Source: JADKFD01 sp050250665 (GTDB taxonomy: Bacteria > Pseudomonadota > Gammaproteobacteria > Xanthomonadales > SZUA-5). From it: 64,000 nucleotides of DNA. The stretch is taken from the NCBI GenBank assembly GCA_050250665.1, contig JBFWOF010000026.1, positions 1 through 64,000 of the forward strand, in the 5' to 3' direction. Positions 54,185 to 62,179 of the stretch are shown here, one piece after another (position 1 is the first letter of the stretch; every line of letters starts with the position of its first letter). The notes below the pieces were generated by a model. That model made no database searches. It was not told the DNA's origin and saw only the letters and a program-made list of their open reading frames with translations. The position numbers and the translations under genes are program-made.

Positions 54185-55066
54185 ATGCCCTGGCTAGAAC
54201 TCCATCTGCGACTTGAATCTTCCGACCACGCCAGCGTGGAAGCTGCTCTGGATGCGGCTGGCGCGCTGGCGCAGACGCTGACTGATGCCGAGGACAATCC
54301 GGTGCTGGAGCCGGCGCCGGGGGAGACGCCGCTGTGGCCGCAACTGCAGTTGCAGGCGTTGTTTCCGGTGGAGCGTGATCCGCTGGAATTGCTGGTGGCG
54401 CTGGATGGACAGCTGCCGGAGAACGTCATGCGCAGTGCGCGCTTCGCGCGACTGGATGATCGCGACTGGACCCGGGCCTGGATGGATCATTACAAGCCCA
54501 TGCCCTTCGGCAAGCGTCTGTGGATCTATCCGACCACCATCGAGCCGCCGGCCGATGACCGTCTGGTGATCGTGCGCCTGGATCCCGGACTGGCATTCGG
54601 CACCGGCACCCATCCAACTACGGCACTGTGCCTGGAATGGCTCGATGGCTTGACCTGGCAGGGTGAGTCCCTGTTCGACTACGGCTGCGGTTCGGGGGTA
54701 CTGGCCGTGGCGGCGCTGCGGCTCGGCGCGGGGCATGCCTTTGGCCTGGACAATGATCCGCAGGCGCTGGTGGCATCCCACGAGAATGCCCAGCGCAATC
54801 AGGTACTGGAACAACTGACGCTACTCTCGCCCAAGCATGCGCTGCCGCCGGCTTGCGACCGCCTGGTGGCCAACATCCTGCTGAATCCACTGCTGGAACT
54901 GGCCGAGCGCATCGCCGGCACTGTCAGATCCGGCGGCGCCGCGGCCTTTTCCGGCATGCTCAAGGGCCAGGAAATCGAGTTCATCGCCCGCTATCGCGAG
55001 TATTTCGACCAGTTCGAGGTGGCCCAGCGCGAAGACTGGATAAGGGTCACTGCGGTTCGACGCTAG
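54185..55066 (+). CDS. prmA: Ribosomal protein L11 methyltransferase
   Basis: 293 residues. Trimethylates several amino groups of ribosomal protein L11. Signatures are an N-terminal substrate-recognition domain (WLELHLRLESSDHASVEAAL), PGLAFGTGTHPTTALCLEWL (~138-157), the SAM site LFDYGCGSGVLAVAALRLGA and the catalytic-type NILLNPLLELA segment. Length is standard. No ribosome site precedes the ATG; a GCGGCCAAC tandem array lies just upstream. It is followed by the DUF3426 gene after 181 bp. Confidence 0.95.
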   Translation: MPWLELHLRLESSDHASVEAALDAAGALAQTLTDAEDNPVLEPAPGETPLWPQLQLQALFPVERDPLELLVALDGQLPENVMRSARFARLDDRDWTRAWMDHYKPMPFGKRLWIYPTTIEPPADDRLVIVRLDPGLAFGTGTHPTTALCLEWLDGLTWQGESLFDYGCGSGVLAVAALRLGAGHAFGLDNDPQALVASHENAQRNQVLEQLTLLSPKHALPPACDRLVANILLNPLLELAERIAGTVRSGGAAAFSGMLKGQEIEFIARYREYFDQFEVAQREDWIRVTAVRR

Positions 55067-55247
55067 CCCAAAGCCCAGCCAAAGCAGCGGAGCAAGCTCC
55101 GCTCTACCAGAGCGGCGACGTGCCAGACCTCTGCAATACCGGGGTCTTCCAGGCACGGCCTGTATCCAGGGGGCGGCATTCGGGCAATCGCGGCCTGGCG
55201 GAAGCGACCTGTCCCAAGGCCCTGCCGGCAACCGCTATCCTTGTCCC

Positions 55248-56135
55248 ATGTACACCCAATGCCTACGCTGCCATACCGTTTACCGCCTGCAGGCGGCTTC
55301 GCTGGCGCGTGCGCGGGGGCAGTTTCGCTGTGGTCACTGCGGACAGGTCTTCGATGGTCTGGACCGCCTGGTCGATCAGCTGCCGGAGACGCCGTTCCAG
55401 GAATTGCCCGAGGTCGAGGCCAGCGACACCCCGGTAGTGCTGGCACTGCCAGCGATGCGACCGGCGCCGCGCCAGCCGGCGCTGTTCGAGGGCGATGCAG
55501 CGCCCCCCGACGGCCGCCGTGAGCCACGGCTACCCGGGGAATGGATCGCCCATGACCGCGCCCACCGCGGTCGCGGCACCCCGGCACCGGAGGCGATCCC
55601 GGAAATGCGCATTCCGGCGCATATCGCCGGCCCCAGTCGCAAGCCAGTCACCCACCGGAGCGGCAACGGCCGCTGGTGGTTTGGCAGCTTCATCCTGGCG
55701 CTGACGCTGGGCGGACAGATCGGCTATGCCGAACGTGAACGCCTGCTGGAAGACGACCGTCTACGGCCGCTGCTGGATCGCGCCTGCGAGCAGCTGAACT
55801 GCCGCCTGCCGATGCGCACCGCAGTCGACGAAATCCGTCTGGTCAGTCGCGAGGTACGCCCGCATCCGGATGCGCCCAAGGCCTTGATGATCAGCGCCAG
55901 CATGGTCAACGATGCCGCTTTCACCCAGCGTTTTCCGGTCGTTGAAGTCACCCTGTCGGATCTGGGCGAAAGAGCGATCGCCACCCGGCGCTTCCGTCCC
56001 GAGGAATACCTGGCCGAAGTCGAGAGCATCAGCCGCGGATTCCCGGCCGGCGCCACGGCGCCGCTGGTCTTCGAGGTCAACGATCCCGGCCAGGAAGCGG
56101 TCGCTTTTGAATTCCGCTTCCTGCCGACACCGTAG
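55248..56135 (+). CDS. Zinc-ribbon plus DUF3426 membrane protein
   Basis: 295 residues. An MJ0042-type zinc ribbon at the N-terminus (CLRCHTVYRL...FRCGHCGQVF, Cys5, Cys8, Cys28, Cys31) is followed by a ~100-residue polar linker, one membrane helix near 146-160 (FGSFILALTLGGQIGYA) and a periplasmic DUF3426 domain (~165-295). In proteobacteria this gene commonly follows prmA, but its function is unknown. The TAG stop lies in GTAGGGTG, the same sequence that starts the GTAGGGTGG repeats. Confidence 0.88.
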   Translation: MYTQCLRCHTVYRLQAASLARARGQFRCGHCGQVFDGLDRLVDQLPETPFQELPEVEASDTPVVLALPAMRPAPRQPALFEGDAAPPDGRREPRLPGEWIAHDRAHRGRGTPAPEAIPEMRIPAHIAGPSRKPVTHRSGNGRWWFGSFILALTLGGQIGYAERERLLEDDRLRPLLDRACEQLNCRLPMRTAVDEIRLVSREVRPHPDAPKALMISASMVNDAAFTQRFPVVEVTLSDLGERAIATRRFRPEEYLAEVESISRGFPAGATAPLVFEVNDPGQEAVAFEFRFLPTP

Positions 56136-56206
56136 GGTGTTTCGGCGTACAGACCGTCGCATGAATTTGGCCGACTCTGAGCGCACCAGTTCTCGAGAGT
56201 ACCGCC

Positions 56207-56824
56207 ATGAAACCTACCCACTGGCTGGCTTGCGCCGCTGGTCATGGTTCCTCCACCCCGTCCATTGCTGCATGGCGCCGATCAGGATCTTCGATCAGAC
56301 CCATGCTCTGCCTGGGCCTGCTCCTATGGCTGGCCGGGTCTGCGCAAGCGGCCACGATCAACCGCTGCCTGGCCGCCGATGGCATCCTGGTCTACACCGA
56401 CAGCAGTTGCCGATCCCTGGGCATCGCCGAGCGCCACGATGAGCCGGTGATCCGGGAGACCCGTGTCGCCAATATCGTGCTCGGCTGCTCTGCGCATTCG
56501 CCGGAGACCCTGCGCAACGCCGTCGCCGACGCCATCGGACAGCGCGACTTCAACGCCCTCTCGGGCCTGTATGACTTCAACGGACGCTCACGGCGCACCG
56601 CGGCGCCGGTCGTCAGTCAGCTCCAGCGCATGGCGCGACGGCTGATCGCCGGCATCGAACTGGTGGCCGTGCAGACCGAGTCGCTGTTCGGTGAAATGCT
56701 TCCCGACACCTCGGTCTTGCCCGAACTGCGCGTCAGCCTGTACATCAAGGGCGACCATGGCCCGGTCGGCGTCGAGACCTTTCGCCTGAGCCGCAGCGCC
56801 GGCTGCCTGTGGCTGGTGCTCTGA
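56207..56824 (+). CDS. Secreted DUF4124-like protein
   Basis: 205 residues. An unusually long N-terminal region (~30 residues) precedes a hydrophobic core MLCLGLLLWLAGSAQA. Cleavage after AQA would leave ATINRCLAADGILVYTDSSC, which resembles the DUF4124 motif with its paired Cys. The remaining ~135 residues, with RDFNALSGLYDFNGRSRRTA and a C-terminal GCLWLVL, are not recognised. The start at 56207 has a weak GAGAG upstream. A start at Met33 (56303) would give a standard signal peptide but has no ribosome site. Confidence 0.65.
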   Translation: MKPTHWLACAAGHGSSTPSIAAWRRSGSSIRPMLCLGLLLWLAGSAQAATINRCLAADGILVYTDSSCRSLGIAERHDEPVIRETRVANIVLGCSAHSPETLRNAVADAIGQRDFNALSGLYDFNGRSRRTAAPVVSQLQRMARRLIAGIELVAVQTESLFGEMLPDTSVLPELRVSLYIKGDHGPVGVETFRLSRSAGCLWLVL

Positions 56825-56843
56825 GGCAGAGCGAACACCGGCC

Positions 56844-57045
56844 GTAGGGTGGAACCGCCGCAGGCGATTCCACCATCTGGCTTGCGGCGAGATTGCCTGG
56901 TGGAATCCGCCGGCGAATCCGGTCGCGAAAACCCGGCGATTTCGTGGGCGGGTTCCACCCTACGTGCTGATCGCTTGCCTGGTGGAATCCGCCGGCGAAT
57001 CCGATCGCGAAAACCCGGCGATTTCGTGGGCGGGTTCCACCCTAC
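56844..57045. repeat. GTAGGGTGG element with 82-bp tandem duplication
   Basis: The first element runs 56844-56963, with ends GTAGGGTGGAACCGCC and GGCGGGTTCCACCCTAC. Its right part (from 56893) is repeated once more with an 82-bp period to 57045, nearly unchanged. The last copy overlaps the stop codon of the response regulator gene (57042-57044). A related element is at 37710-37830. Confidence 0.88.
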
Positions 57046-57731
57046 GCGCGCCAGCGGTAGCCGACGCCGTGCATGGTGTCGACGGCGTCGAATTCCTTGT
57101 CGACGGCAACGAATTTCTTGCGGATGCGCTTGATGTGACTGGTGATGGTGGCTTCATCCACGACCACCTGCGCCGCGCTCATCAGCTGATCGCGATTTTT
57201 CACGTGGCCGGGGTAACGGGCCATCGCGTGCACGATCCAGAACTCGGTCACGGTCAGCGGCACCTCGATGTCCTTCCAGGTCACGCGCATGCGATCGCCT
57301 TCCAGCTTCAGATGGCCATGCTCCAGCAACTGATCCTTGCCGGTCGGCTGGCTCAGCGCTTCGACCCGACGGAACAGCGAGACGATGCGTGCCAGCAGAT
57401 GCTGCAGGCTGATGTCCTTGGTCAGGTAGTCATCGGCGCCCAGACGCAGTCCGGAGATGATGTCCAGATCGGCGTCGCGCGCGGTCAGAAAGATGATCGG
57501 AAGCGCCGTGGAGCGCTGGCGCAGTTCGCGGCAGAGTTCGAATCCGCCCTCCGGTTCGTCGCCCAGGCCAATGTCGATCAGCACCAGATCCGGCATGCGC
57601 AGGGCAAAGGCCGTGGAGGCCTGGGTGCGCGAAGCAAAGGTCTGCACTTCATAGCCGTAACGCTTCAGCGCATCGGCGTAATTGGCGCGAATGGCGGGTT
57701 CATCTTCGACGATCGCAATCTGTCGGGCCAT
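57042..57731 (-). CDS. OmpR-family response regulator, resembling PdsR
   Basis: 229 residues. Receiver domain 1-~120 with acidic pocket Glu9/Asp10, phospho-acceptor Asp53 (LVLIDIGLGDE), Thr83 and Lys105 (DYLTKDIS). A winged-helix DNA-binding domain (~135-229) carries LTVTEFWIVHAMARYPGHVK and IRKKFVAVDKEFD ending GVGYRW. From memory it resembles the regulator of the proteobacterial dedicated sortase system (PdsR). However, no histidine kinase, sortase or PdsO-like gene is adjacent, so it is an orphan regulator here. Its stop codon comes from the repeat at 56844-57045. Confidence 0.88.
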   Translation of the reverse strand: MARQIAIVEDEPAIRANYADALKRYGYEVQTFASRTQASTAFALRMPDLVLIDIGLGDEPEGGFELCRELRQRSTALPIIFLTARDADLDIISGLRLGADDYLTKDISLQHLLARIVSLFRRVEALSQPTGKDQLLEHGHLKLEGDRMRVTWKDIEVPLTVTEFWIVHAMARYPGHVKNRDQLMSAAQVVVDEATITSHIKRIRKKFVAVDKEFDAVDTMHGVGYRWRA

Positions 57732-57884
57732 GGATCTTCTAGGTCAGGTGGGCACGGGCGAACGGTAGGCCCGAGGCCGGACTTCGGCAAGCGCCAGCCG
57801 CCCCTTGTCCCCGATTTGCCCGATGGTGCCCGACGCCGTTCTCCGGGATGGCGGAGCACTGGGCGCAATAGCTACAGAAGCATT

Positions 57885-58106
57885 GGACGCAAAGGACGCG
57901 AAGGGAAAGCAGAAAGGTCGCGAAGAGGAGCTGACTTCAGATGGGCATTCGCGCCGGTTATTGCACGCCGAGTTCGCGCCCGCGGAGCAGTGGCGACACT
58001 TGGAGACGGCACTGGCAACCACCCTGTCACAGAGGTGTCCTCAACGCATCCAAAGATCAGCTCTCCTTCGCGACCTTTCTGCTTTTCCTTCGCGTCCTTC
58101 GCGTCC
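57885..58106. repeat. 222-bp element bounded by ~50-bp inverted arms
   Basis: The left arm (57885-57934) starts GGACGCAAAGGACGCGAAGG. The right arm (58057-58106) is its complement with about four mismatches. The arm motif is shared with 5047-5309, but the core is not. The right arm ends 15 bp from the rpe stop. It occupies most of the 390-bp gap between rpe and the response regulator. Confidence 0.88.
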
Positions 58107-58121
58107 TGCCCTTCCTTCCAC

Positions 58122-58793
58122 CTACGACGCAGCGGCAATCTCGGCGCGCATCTGGCTGATGGTCGCGGCGTAGTCGGGCGCGTTGAAGATGGCGGAGCCG
58201 GCGACGAAGGTGTCGGCGCCGGCCTGGGCGATGGCGCGGATGTTGTCGACCTTGACGCCGCCGTCCACTTCCAGCCGGATGGCGCGACCGCTGGCGGCGA
58301 TGCGCCTGCGCGCCTCGCGCAATTTGTCGAGGGCGCCGGGGATGAAGGACTGACCGCCGAAACCCGGGTTCACCGACATGATCAGGATCAGGTCGAGCTT
58401 GTCGATGACGTGATCCAGCCAGTTCAGCGGCGTGGCCGGATTGAACACCAGGCCAGCCTGCAGGCCCTGTTCGCGGATCAGGCCGATGGTCCGGTCCACA
58501 TGCTCGCTGGCTTCCGGATGGAAGCTGATGACGCTGGCGCCGGCCTTGGCAAAATCGGGAATGATCCGGTCCACCGGCTTGACCATCAGGTGCACATCGA
58601 TGGGCGCGGTGATGCCGTATTTGCGCAGTGCCTCGCACACCAGCGGACCGATGGTCAGATTCGGCACATAGTGGTTGTCCATCACGTCGAAATGCACCCA
58701 GTCAGCGCCGGCGGCAAGCACTTTCGCGGTGTCCTCGCCCAGGCGGGCGAAATCGGCGGAAAGAATGGAGGGGGCGATCAACGGGCTTTGCAT
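58122..58793 (-). CDS. rpe: Ribulose-phosphate 3-epimerase
   Basis: 223 residues, a TIM-barrel enzyme interconverting ribulose-5-phosphate and xylulose-5-phosphate. Family segments: [16 protein letters not shown] (6-21, Ser/Asp), [19 protein letters not shown] (metal His and Asp), [23 protein letters not shown] (~141-154) and [11 protein letters not shown]. The start at 58793 is fixed by AGGAG 8 nt upstream and by the family N-terminus; the frame is open far upstream but with no similarity. Upstream lies a 162-bp inverted-repeat element. Confidence 0.96.
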   Translation of the reverse strand: MQSPLIAPSILSADFARLGEDTAKVLAAGADWVHFDVMDNHYVPNLTIGPLVCEALRKYGITAPIDVHLMVKPVDRIIPDFAKAGASVISFHPEASEHVDRTIGLIREQGLQAGLVFNPATPLNWLDHVIDKLDLILIMSVNPGFGGQSFIPGALDKLREARRRIAASGRAIRLEVDGGVKVDNIRAIAQAGADTFVAGSAIFNAPDYAATISQMRAEIAAAS

Positions 58794-58828
58794 GGCGGAC
58801 ACTCCTGCGCGACAGGCCGAGCATGCTA

Positions 58829-58990
58829 GCAGCCTGTCGGACTTGAAGAATCGAAGCGAAGATTTGACTGGGCGAGGGCAGATTTTGTCGATTTCGAAGG
58901 CCAATATCAGCGCTATTGGCCGAGGAAGCGGCGAAATATGATCCGTCCAGGCGAATCTGCAGCCGATTCCCTTCAAGTCCGACAGGCTGC
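58829..58990. repeat. 162-bp MITE-like element with perfect 20-bp terminal inverted repeats
   Basis: The termini GCAGCCTGTCGGACTTGAAG (58829-58848) and its exact complement (58971-58990) bound a core with no open frame. No clear target duplication is seen. It lies in the divergent rpe-djlA gap (58794-59137, 344 bp), 36 bp upstream of rpe, so it may carry or displace the rpe promoter. Only one full copy exists in the window. Confidence 0.88.
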
Positions 58991-59137
58991 CAGCAGCCTG
59001 CGCCTGTGCATCTGCGCAAAGGCTGACACGCATCGCGCTCACGGAGCGCCGCCTGCCATTAGAATCGGCCCTCACCCAAGATCCGAGCACGCACTGCCCA
59101 TGATCCAGGAACTGCACGCCGAAGGCTGCCGCAGCCG

Positions 59138-59899
59138 ATGAATCTGATCGGCAAATTGATCGGCGCCGGCCTCGGATTCGCAGCCGGTGGCCCGATCGGT
59201 GCGGTGGGCGGGCTGGCACTGGGTCACGCCCTGGATGCCGGCTGGCTGCGCTGGCGTCCCCATGAGGGCCTGACCCGGATCGATCCCAGGATGGCACGGA
59301 TCGAGTTCCTGTTCCTGTGGCTGGGGCACCTGGCCAAGGCCGATGGCCGCGTCAGTGAGGGCGAGGTGGAAGCTGCCGAACGCCTGATCAGGCGCCTGGG
59401 CCTGGACCAGTCCGGGCGCGAGCTGGCGGTGGCCGCCTTCCAGCGCGGTCGCAACCAGCCGCTGGATGTACAGGTGGAAGTGAAGCGGTTCAGGGGCCAG
59501 GTGCAGATCCCTGATGACGAACTCAGTGACATGCTGCGTTCGCTGGCCGATTTCGCACGCAAGGATGGGCCGATGACACCGGCCGAGCGCGGCGTGATCG
59601 AGCGTCTGGGCGCGGCCTTCGGCCTGTCGCGCGAGGCCGTGACCGACCGCATTGCTGATCGCAGCAATGACGCCACCTTGCCCAGTCTGGAGAGCTGCTA
59701 TCGACTGCTGGGCCTGCAGGCCAATGCCAGTGACGAGGAACTGACCCGCGCCTGGCGCCGTCTGCTCACTCAGCATCATCCGGACAAGCTGCAGGGCCAG
59801 GGCGCCGATGCGGCGGCACTGAAAGCAGCCGAGAAACGCACCCGCGAGCTGCGCGCAGCCTACCAGCGCATCCAGACCGCCCGCGGCAAATCCGGCTGA
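59138..59899 (+). CDS. djlA: DjlA-like co-chaperone (TerB plus J domain)
   Basis: 253 residues. A Gly-rich membrane segment at the N-terminus ([20 protein letters not shown], ~9-28) precedes a TerB/DjlA central domain (~50-175, [20 protein letters not shown]) and a C-terminal J domain (~185-253) with [20 protein letters not shown] and the essential HPD in QHHPDKL. DjlA anchors DnaK at the inner membrane and is linked to envelope stress signalling in E. coli. It is followed by murU after 2 bp, so the two are cotranscribed. Confidence 0.9.
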   Translation: MNLIGKLIGAGLGFAAGGPIGAVGGLALGHALDAGWLRWRPHEGLTRIDPRMARIEFLFLWLGHLAKADGRVSEGEVEAAERLIRRLGLDQSGRELAVAAFQRGRNQPLDVQVEVKRFRGQVQIPDDELSDMLRSLADFARKDGPMTPAERGVIERLGAAFGLSREAVTDRIADRSNDATLPSLESCYRLLGLQANASDEELTRAWRRLLTQHHPDKLQGQGADAAALKAAEKRTRELRAAYQRIQTARGKSG

Positions 59900-59901
59900 G
59901 C

Positions 59902-60561
59902 ATGAAGGCCCTGATCTTTGCCGCCGGCAAGGGCGAGCGCATGCGTCCGCTCACCGAGACCCGTCCCAAGGCGCTGCTGGAAGTACGCGGTCTGCCGCTG
60001 ATAGGCTGGCATTTGCGCGCCCTCAGGCGCGCCGGTGTCGAGGACATCGTCATCAATACCGGTTGGCTGGGCACGAAGTTGCCCGAAGCCTTGGGCGATG
60101 GCGGCGACTACGGCGTGCGCATTCACTGGTCACATGAGCCCAGCGAGCCGCTGGAAACCGGCGGCGGCATGCGCCAGGCGCTGGCACTGCTGGGCGCCGA
60201 CCCCTTCATCGCGACCAATGCCGACATCCACTGCGACTATGACTATGCCCGTCTGCCACTGTCCCCTACGGGTCTGGCGCATCTGGTGCTGGTCGACAAC
60301 CCCGAACATCATCCGCGCGGCGATTTCGTGCTGGCCGCTGGCCGCCTGAAACTCTGTGGCAGTCCGCGCCTGACATTTTCCGGCATCGGCGTGTACCGAC
60401 CCGAACTGGTCGCCCATCTGCCACCTGGCCGCTACGGACTGGCCCCGATCCTGCGCGAGGCCATCGACTTCGGCATGGTCAGCGGCGAACACCATCGGGG
60501 GCAGTGGTCTGACGTAGGCACCCCGGAACGGCTGGCGGCGTTGAACCGAGAGTCCAGGTAG
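59902..60561 (+). CDS. murU: N-acetylmuramate-1-phosphate uridylyltransferase MurU
   Basis: 219 residues of the nucleotidyltransferase fold. The start MKALIFAAGKGERMRPLTET is the nucleotide loop. TRPKALLEVRGLPLIGWHL, EPSEPLETGGGMRQAL and ATNADIHCDYDY (metal Asp) follow, then SGIGVYRPEL and GQWSDVGTPERL. MurU makes UDP-MurNAc from MurNAc-1-phosphate in the cell-wall recycling route that bypasses fosfomycin. The kinase AmgK, usually adjacent, is not present in this window. Coupled to djlA. Confidence 0.9.
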   Translation: MKALIFAAGKGERMRPLTETRPKALLEVRGLPLIGWHLRALRRAGVEDIVINTGWLGTKLPEALGDGGDYGVRIHWSHEPSEPLETGGGMRQALALLGADPFIATNADIHCDYDYARLPLSPTGLAHLVLVDNPEHHPRGDFVLAAGRLKLCGSPRLTFSGIGVYRPELVAHLPPGRYGLAPILREAIDFGMVSGEHHRGQWSDVGTPERLAALNRESR

Positions 60562-60589
60562 CCGGGTGCGGGGCACAAAGCCGCTCTGA

Positions 60590-60663
60590 GGAGGGCCGCG
60601 CGCCTGCGCGGCCGCTCTTGATCCTCAAGCACGGAAGAGCAGCGCCGCAGCGCGGCGCCCTCC
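60590..60663. repeat. 74-bp GC-rich repeat, inverted copy of 12301-12376
   Basis: Begins GGAGGGCCGCGCGCCTGCGC and ends GCGGCGCCCTCC. It is about 80% similar to the reverse complement of 12301-12376. Confidence 0.75.
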
Positions 60664-60689
60664 ATGGCAGCACGCACGGGCCGGAGATC

Positions 60690-60768
60690 TGTGGGAGCGG
60701 ACTTCGTCCGCGATCGCTCCAGCGGTGAACCCCAAGGGCCCCGATCGCGGCTGAAGCCGCTCCCACAG
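60690..60768. repeat. Pair of opposed REP-like hairpins
   Basis: TGTGGGAGCGGACTTCGTCC (60690-60714) and ATCGCGGCTGAAGCCGCTCC (60744-60768). The first stem is GGAC/GTCC and the second GGC/GCC. They lie between the convergent murU and DUF3667 genes. Confidence 0.85.
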
Positions 60769-60804
60769 CGCTTGGGCGCTGCCGACCAGGCCTTCGTGCC
60801 CTCG

Positions 60805-61671
60805 TCACACCTGCAACCAGACGATCCAGAACTGCACGAAACGATAGGCAAAGTGGCTGATGCCCAGCGCCAGGAACAGCAGCGGCAGCGCCAGCAGGGT
60901 GCGCAGCAGGCCCAGACCGTAGACCCTGCGCACGGCCAGGGTCCAGTGCGCCAGCAGCAGCAGCAACAAGAGCACCCGCAGCAGCACGCCGAATTCGCCG
61001 AGCGGCAGCAACGATCCGGCCAGCCACAGCACCAGCGGCAGAATCGCCACGGCGTAGAGCAGGAAGAAGGCGAACAGATGCAGGGCCACGATGACGTGCT
61101 CGGCGTAGTACCAGCGCCGCCAGCCCGCGAGCAGGCCCAGGAACAGCGCAATCACCGGCACATGCGCGATGACCATGCTGCGCGAGACTTCGTCGGCAAT
61201 GTCCTGGTAACGAGCCAACAAGCCGCCCCATCGGGGCAAATCGGCATCGCGCATCGGCCCATTGCAGGCCACCGTTTCCGGCGCGATCCTGGCGCTGACC
61301 TGTTTGTGCACCAGCGCCGACCAGGGCTGCAGGCAGGCCTGATCGAGCAATGACAGATTGAAATCGGTCATCGGCGCGCGAACGAAATACAGCACGTTGA
61401 TCAGCAGAAACAGGGTCAGTGGGGCCAGATAGCGTTTGCGCTGACCCTTCAGATAGGCGTCGGACAAGGCCCCGGGACGCAGGACCAGATCGCGGAAGCT
61501 CTGCCACCAGCGGCCTTCCAGTGACGTCAGCTGCTGCCACCAGTCCAGTAGCAGATGCGAGAGCGAGCGATCACCCGGCTCCAGGCGCTTCTGGCCACAG
61601 ACATGGCACCACTCACCGTGCAAAGAAGTGCCACAGTTGGCGCAAGCGTCGGAGTCCTCGATTGCGGTCAC
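60805..61671 (-). CDS. DUF3667 family membrane protein with zinc ribbon
   Basis: 288 residues. The N-terminal zinc ribbon is CANCGTSLHGEWCHVCGQKR (Cys10, Cys13, Cys22, Cys25). It is followed by RYLAPLTLFLLINVLYF and four further hydrophobic segments in the C-terminal half, including a Leu-rich LLRVLLLLLLLAHW. This matches DUF3667, which is widespread and uncharacterised. The conserved LRPGALSDAYLKGQRKRYLA segment links ribbon and membrane part. It is divergent from the thioesterase-like gene at 61718. Confidence 0.85.
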   Translation of the reverse strand: MTAIEDSDACANCGTSLHGEWCHVCGQKRLEPGDRSLSHLLLDWWQQLTSLEGRWWQSFRDLVLRPGALSDAYLKGQRKRYLAPLTLFLLINVLYFVRAPMTDFNLSLLDQACLQPWSALVHKQVSARIAPETVACNGPMRDADLPRWGGLLARYQDIADEVSRSMVIAHVPVIALFLGLLAGWRRWYYAEHVIVALHLFAFFLLYAVAILPLVLWLAGSLLPLGEFGVLLRVLLLLLLLAHWTLAVRRVYGLGLLRTLLALPLLFLALGISHFAYRFVQFWIVWLQV

Positions 61672-61717
61672 CAGGGCGGGGCTCTACTGTGACTGACCTG
61701 CCAAAGACTCTAGCTCA

Positions 61718-62179
61718 ATGCCCGCCCGAATGACCCCAGGCCGCCTCAAACTCTGGACCCGATGGTGGCCACCTTTCCTGTTCTCCGGCATCCGGGTGCT
61801 GCGCATCGGTGAGGACTGGCGCTCGGCCCGAGTGCAGCTCAAGCTGCGCTGGTACAATCGCAACTACGTGGGCACCCAGTTTGGCGGCGCCCTGTTCGCC
61901 ATGACCGATCCCTTCTGGATGATTCTGGTCATGGAGAATCTCGGCCCCGACTACGTGGTCTGGGACAAGGCCGCGAGGATCGACTTCATCAGTCCGGGAC
62001 GCGGCGATGTCTACGCCGAGTTCCGGCTGCGCAGCGAAGATCTGGACGAGCTCAGGCGCGACGCCGCCAGTGGCGAGAAGGTGCTCCGCTGGTTCAGTGT
62101 GGACGTGCGCAGCAAGGACGATACGCTGGTCGCACGGGTGCAGAAGCAGCTATACGTGCGGCTCAAGGCTCCGCGCTGA
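61718..62179 (+). CDS. DUF4442 hot-dog fold protein, possible thioesterase
   Basis: 153 residues. The sequence RWYNRNYVGTQFGGALFAMT (~44-63) followed by DPFWMILVMENLGPDYVVWD and AARIDFISPGRGDVYAEFRL is typical of DUF4442 proteins in the PaaI/YiiD-like hot-dog superfamily. Such proteins are often acyl-CoA thioesterases or lipid-binding. The activity here is unproven. Its 3' end overlaps the convergent kinase gene by 17 bp. Confidence 0.82.
   Translation: MPARMTPGRLKLWTRWWPPFLFSGIRVLRIGEDWRSARVQLKLRWYNRNYVGTQFGGALFAMTDPFWMILVMENLGPDYVVWDKAARIDFISPGRGDVYAEFRLRSEDLDELRRDAASGEKVLRWFSVDVRSKDDTLVARVQKQLYVRLKAPR

Noticed and set aside
56964..58829. A 621-codon plus-strand open frame
   Set aside because: It spans a repeat, the antisense of the response regulator, an inverted element and the antisense of rpe. 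No domain is seen.
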